64,000 nt of DNA from Hymenobacter sediminis (lineage in GTDB: Bacteria; Bacteroidota; Bacteroidia; Cytophagales; Hymenobacteraceae). Made by a program: the position numbers and the translations under genes. Where the stretch lies: positions 496,001 to 560,000 of the forward strand of contig NZ_QKNS01000002.1 of the NCBI RefSeq assembly GCF_003231285.1, given 5' to 3'. The notes under the pieces were generated by a model, which was given only the letters and a program-made list of their open reading frames with translations, did not search any database and was not told where the DNA came from. Positions 60,570 through 64,000 of this stretch are shown here, one piece after another; position 1 is the stretch's first letter; the number at the start of each line of letters is the position of its first letter.

Positions 60570-60618
60570 GCAAAAACCCGGGCATACTTTTCTTAAAAAA
60601 GAACGCCCGGGTTTTTGC
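60570..60618. terminator. Terminator after the OmpA-like gene
   Basis: GCAAAAACCCGGGC (60570-60583) pairs perfectly with 60605-60618 (GCCCGGGTTTTTGC). The 21-base loop contains its own pairing TTTTCTTAAAAAAG. Confidence 0.85.
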
Positions 60619-60641
60619 AATACAAAGGGAAAACCTGTGAG

Positions 60642-61475
60642 TTAGTTCTGCTCCAAAATTTGGAACAGTTCATCAAGTTTAGGTGTCAGAATTATTTCTG
60701 TACGCCGGTTCAAGGCCTTATTCGCGGGGGTATCATTCTGCGCTACCGGCATGTACTGGGCACGGCCCGAGGGAGTTACCTGCGAGGCGGGTAGCCCAGA
60801 CTGGGTTAGAATACGCGTAATTTCAGTGGCCCGCAGCACACTCAGGTCCCAGTTGTCGCGCATGCCGGGGGTACCTTTGGCAATAGGAACTGTGTCAGTA
60901 TGACCTTCTACCAAAACGTTTACATCTTGGTTACCCTTAAGCGCCGCAGCCAGCTTGCTTAATGCTTCCTGTCCTTTCGGATCTACTTTAGTAGAGCCAG
61001 ATTTAAACAGCAGTTGTTCGGAAAGCGAAACGTACACTTTCCCATTGCGCACGTTCACTTGTAAATCCTGCGCGTTAAATCCCAACAGGGCATCGCCCAC
61101 TTTCTGCCGCAATGCTTTTACTGCCGCGTCTTTTTGATCAAGAATACGCTGCATTTCCGCAATGCGCTGCTCTTTACCCCGCAAATCGGCAGAGAGCTGT
61201 GTGTTTTCCTGCTGGGCTCCGCTCAAGCTGGCGTTCAGCTGATTTACCTGCTGATTTTTAGTTAATAAGCTAGTGCGCAACGCCTCCTCATTTCGATTTT
61301 TTTCGTCTTGTAGGGCATTCTTTTCTGCCTGTAATTGGTCACGCGAGCGGGCAGCATCAGTGTATTGCGTCTGAAGCGCAGTGTATTTCTTTTGCGATAC
61401 ACAGCTTACGCTGCCAATCAGTAGGGCCGCGCCTAAGCAGGAAGAAAGAAAAGGAGAAGCAAGAGAATTTTTCAT
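60642..61475 (-). CDS. OmpA-family lipoprotein with coiled coil
   Basis: 277 residues. Lipoprotein leader ending in SVSC (Cys25), then a long coiled coil of about 110 residues (LQTQYTDAARSRDQLQAEKNALQDEKNRNEEAL..., ELRGKEQ-like heptads). The OmpA C-terminal peptidoglycan-binding domain has VYVSLSEQLLFKSGSTKVDPKGQEALSKLA, VEGHTDTVPIA and NWDLSVLRATEITRIL, ending ALNRRTEIILTP. It anchors the outer membrane to the wall; the coiled coil acts as a spacer. Promoter not clear. Its own terminator lies downstream. Confidence 0.94.
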   Translation of the reverse strand: MKNSLASPFLSSCLGAALLIGSVSCVSQKKYTALQTQYTDAARSRDQLQAEKNALQDEKNRNEEALRTSLLTKNQQVNQLNASLSGAQQENTQLSADLRGKEQRIAEMQRILDQKDAAVKALRQKVGDALLGFNAQDLQVNVRNGKVYVSLSEQLLFKSGSTKVDPKGQEALSKLAAALKGNQDVNVLVEGHTDTVPIAKGTPGMRDNWDLSVLRATEITRILTQSGLPASQVTPSGRAQYMPVAQNDTPANKALNRRTEIILTPKLDELFQILEQN

Positions 61476-61642
61476 GCTGTAAATATGAATGAAAATTATA
61501 ATCAGCTAAAAACGTTTTCCGGTACACAGGAGTTGTAATTCATGTCAAGGGGTTCAGCAGAAATTAGGGGGTAGGCATTCAATGGGCCCCGTCGTTTGTT
61601 GTACCTTGGCGGCTCCTTTAAGGCTTTTGTATTTCCCTGCGC

Positions 61643-63388
61643 TTGCGTTTTTCTATCCTGTTATTCGTTTTGCTGCTGGTTGATGGGGCTTGTTGCAGAG
61701 CCGCTACCCCTGCCGGCCCCGCAAACCCGGTTACCGTCCGCTACTGGGTTACCTTCCGCGACAAAGCGGGGCAGCAGTTTCAGCCCGCCGTGTACTTCAG
61801 CGCCGCCGCCCAAGCCCGTCGGCGCCGCCAGCACCTGCCCGCTGCCGATAGCACCGACTTTCCAGTGCGGCCCGACTACCTGGCTCATGTGCGGAAAATC
61901 ACAGATACCGTGACCCTGGTAAGCCGCTGGTTTAATGCGGTGGCTTGCCGGGCTACCCCCGCTCAGGCCGCCAAACTGCGCCAACTGCCGGGCGTGCGAG
62001 CCGTTACGGAATGGCCCGAAACGGTGCTGCTGCCCGCTGCCCGTGCTACCGCCTCGCCCCCGGAAACTACCATCCTCACCGCCGCTGACCGCTCGCTGGC
62101 CCGCCGTCAAGCGGCCAGCCTGGGCGCCGCAGATTTCCGCCGGGCCCAGCTGAACGGCCGGGGCCTGCGGATTGCTATTTTTGATGTGGGTTTTAATGGG
62201 GCCGAAAAGCACCCGGCGTTTGCCCACTTGTGGCGGCGCCAAGCCATTGTAGCTACCTATGATTTCCTGCGCCGCACCCCCTTCGTCTATCAGGGCGGAA
62301 GCCACGGCACTGAAGTGCTGTCGTGCATAGCCGGCCGCCTGCCCGATAGCACCCGGCTGGGGCTAGGGGAGGGGGCTGAGTTCCTGCTGGCCCGCACGGA
62401 GCAGATGCATCGCGAAAAGTACGCCGAAGAAGAAGCCTGGCTCGCCGCCGCCGAGTGGGCTGACCGCAACGGCGCCGACATTATCAACTCTTCGCTGGGC
62501 TACACTACCCGCCGCTATTTCCCGGAACAGATGAACGGCCGCACCAGTTTGGTAGCGCGGGCCGCCGAGCTGGCCGTGCGCAAGGGCATGCTGGTGGTAA
62601 ATGCTGCTGGTAACGACGGCGACGACCCGCAGTGGCGCACTGTGGGCACGCCCGCCGATGGCGACTCTGTGCTGGCCGTTGGGGGCCTCGACCCTGATAC
62701 ATTCCTGCACCTTGATTTCAGTAGCTACGGGCCAGCCCCAGGGCAACGGCTGAAGCCTAATGTTTCCGCGTTTGGGGTTGTCATGGCGGCGGCACCGCGG
62801 GGCGGCTACGTGCGCATAGAAGGCACCTCCTTCGCTAGCCCGCTGGTAGCGGGGTTTGCGGCCTGCGTCTGGCAGCAGCAGCGTCATCTTACGGCCATGC
62901 AGCTGTTTGCCAAGCTCCAGGAATCGGCGGCCCTTTACCCGTATTTCGACTACGCCCACGGCTACGGCCTGCCCCGCGCTTCCTTTTTTACTGCTCCGGC
63001 TTCTGATGCTCCGGCTTCCTTCGACCTAGTGCCCCAGGATTCAGTGCTGTCCGTCCTGATTCGGGTGGAAGCAGCCCGTGTACCGGCGCGCATCCTGCCG
63101 CTGTTCGCCGATTCAGTGCAGGCTTCCACCGAGGCCGTTGCTCCGGTTGGGGAGGTAGGGAAGGAGCAGCCACGCGCCGCTTCGGCATCTCCTAATGAGT
63201 TGGTGCCCGCTACCCCGCCCGCCTACCTGTACTGGCAGCTGCTGGACCGAGAAGGTGGCATCCGCCGCTACGAGGTGCTGGAAGTGCAGCAGCGGGCTGT
63301 GCTGCGCGTGCCCCTGCGCCTACTGCGCCCCGGCGATGCCGTGCGCGTTCATTATCGGGGTTACACTAAAACGTATGCTGCCCCATGA
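61643..63388 (+). CDS. S8-family serine protease (subtilase), secreted
   Basis: 581 residues starting with TTG 61643, giving a signal peptide (RFSILLFVLLLVDGACCRAA). An N-terminal prodomain-like part (RYWVTFRDKAGQQF...RWFNAVACRATPAQAAKLRQLPGV) is followed by the catalytic domain with Asp in IAIFDVGFNG, His in GGSHGTEVLSCIAG, oxyanion-hole Asn in VVNAAGNDGDDP and Ser in EGTSFASPLVAG. The C-terminal 140 residues form a beta domain after a linker. It would digest proteins outside the cell or in the periplasm. It overlaps the next gene by four bases (ATGA). Confidence 0.93.
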   Translation: MRFSILLFVLLLVDGACCRAATPAGPANPVTVRYWVTFRDKAGQQFQPAVYFSAAAQARRRRQHLPAADSTDFPVRPDYLAHVRKITDTVTLVSRWFNAVACRATPAQAAKLRQLPGVRAVTEWPETVLLPAARATASPPETTILTAADRSLARRQAASLGAADFRRAQLNGRGLRIAIFDVGFNGAEKHPAFAHLWRRQAIVATYDFLRRTPFVYQGGSHGTEVLSCIAGRLPDSTRLGLGEGAEFLLARTEQMHREKYAEEEAWLAAAEWADRNGADIINSSLGYTTRRYFPEQMNGRTSLVARAAELAVRKGMLVVNAAGNDGDDPQWRTVGTPADGDSVLAVGGLDPDTFLHLDFSSYGPAPGQRLKPNVSAFGVVMAAAPRGGYVRIEGTSFASPLVAGFAACVWQQQRHLTAMQLFAKLQESAALYPYFDYAHGYGLPRASFFTAPASDAPASFDLVPQDSVLSVLIRVEAARVPARILPLFADSVQASTEAVAPVGEVGKEQPRAASASPNELVPATPPAYLYWQLLDREGGIRRYEVLEVQQRAVLRVPLRLLRPGDAVRVHYRGYTKTYAAP

Positions 63389-64000
63389 GGAGGCGAATTC
63401 TACTGCCGGCCGGATTAGGTTTGGCACTGCTCCTGACTGTGCGGCCGGAGGCCCAAGCCCAGCGCGTGCTGTTGCGCGTCGATCCGCCCGCTGATTCTGC
63501 CAAGGCCCGCTACGGACCAAACCGGGCCTTTTACCGCCATCTGTATCTGGGCTACGCGCCAGTGGTAGGCCAAGCTGATGGACCGGGAGCCGATCTGCGC
63601 TATTTCAAGTCGGCGGAATTTTTCGTGGGGGTGCGCCACAAGTACCGTCTGACCCGCTCCGTGGCGGCCGGCTTCGATGTGCGCTATGCCCGGCTCGCCT
63701 ACCATCTGCAGCAGAATAGCCAAAAGCTCTTACCGAACTCCAGCCAGCATCATTCTGAATCACTAGTGGTTTCGCAACTGCAGCTGGAGCCGTATGTGCG
63801 CGTGGGGTTCGGGCGCCGGGGCAATGTTATTGGCCACTTTGTAGATGTGACCGGTTGGGGTGGCTGGGCCTTGGCTACCTCGCATCACTACGAAGACCGG
63901 CCCGGCACCGGCGGCAGCAAACGCACCGTGGTTGTAGAGCGTGATTTGGATTACGTGCGGCGCTGGCCTTTTGGGCTGGGGGCGCGGTTGGGGTCGGGGC
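63385..64000 (+). CDS. Outer-membrane beta-barrel protein (5' part, runs off window)
   Basis: The first 205 codons, beginning at the ATGA overlap with the protease stop. Signal peptide RRRILLPAGLGLALLLTVRPEAQAQ, then RAFYRHLYLGYAPVVGQADGPGADLRYFKSAEFFVGVRHKYR and alternating strands LTRSVAAGFDVRYARLAYHL, LEPYVRVGFGRRGNVIGHFVDVTGWGGWAL. This is the pattern of a beta-barrel outer-membrane protein of unknown family. Translational coupling with the subtilase suggests they are made together, for example as protease plus membrane anchor or export partner. The 3' end is not in view. Confidence 0.78.
   Translation, partial: MRRRILLPAGLGLALLLTVRPEAQAQRVLLRVDPPADSAKARYGPNRAFYRHLYLGYAPVVGQADGPGADLRYFKSAEFFVGVRHKYRLTRSVAAGFDVRYARLAYHLQQNSQKLLPNSSQHHSESLVVSQLQLEPYVRVGFGRRGNVIGHFVDVTGWGGWALATSHHYEDRPGTGGSKRTVVVERDLDYVRRWPFGLGARLGSG

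Noticed and set aside
1..64000. CRISPR arrays, rRNA or tRNA genes
   Set aside because: No regularly spaced direct repeats and no recognisable rRNA or tRNA sequence were noticed on either strand; a tRNA search program could still find one missed by eye.

Overview
This window looks like a chromosomal segment of a high-GC member of the Bacteroidota, most like Hymenobacter and relatives (Cytophagales). The reasons are two proteins with type IX secretion (T9SS) C-terminal sorting domains, many lipoproteins with Bacteroidota-style leaders, TAnnTTTG-type promoter boxes, near absence of Shine-Dalgarno sequences, and typical family versions of RibBA, Mrp, DnaG and the RND efflux genes. No rRNA, tRNA or CRISPR array was seen. 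Assignment to a genus is inference.

Layout. 1-4.6 kb is a mobile region: the 5' part of a Tn3-family transposase (minus strand, frameshifted), a lipoprotein of the glycogen-debranching (amylo-alpha-1,6-glucosidase) family, a serine resolvase and an unknown gene. 4.6-14.2 kb runs on the plus strand: a stand-alone IS1 InsA-like zinc-ribbon/HTH protein, an outer-membrane porin, an MHS-type carboxylate/H+ symporter, a tiny two-helix membrane protein, a histidine kinase fused to a sodium/solute-symporter (SLC5) domain, a single-domain response regulator and acetyl-CoA synthetase. It reads as one acetate (or related carboxylate) sensing, uptake and activation module, similar in logic to CrbS/CrbR-acs of Proteobacteria. 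14.7-19.9 kb is one giant soluble PAS/GAF sensor kinase.

20-31 kb is mostly minus strand: fumarylacetoacetase, then (plus strand) an AT-rich transglutaminase-like gene and a SnoaL-like protein, then NifU-domain and Mrp Fe-S proteins, and a tripartite efflux operon (adaptor, RND pump, outer-membrane factor). 31-39 kb holds a T9SS beta-helix surface protein, DNA primase with a near-leaderless promoter, and two overlapping glycosyltransferases. 39-49 kb holds lipoproteins, proC, ribBA, a tandem pair of secreted paralogs (the first frameshifted), an M14 carboxypeptidase, a DoxX protein and surE. 49-64 kb holds an OmpR-type two-component system, a glycosyltransferase, a second T9SS protein, a DUF1028 protein, a histidine phosphatase, a propeller-like lipoprotein, an M28 peptidase, a 2H phosphoesterase, an AT-hook mini-protein, an OmpA lipoprotein, a subtilase and the start of a beta-barrel protein.

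Two window-wide patterns stand out. The heptamer GGGGTAG is strongly over-represented and more frequent on the plus strand. Long, nearly perfect inverted repeats, some of them REP-like and dispersed, occupy many gaps between genes. Together with the InsA-like gene at the head of the acetate module, these are the most promising leads.
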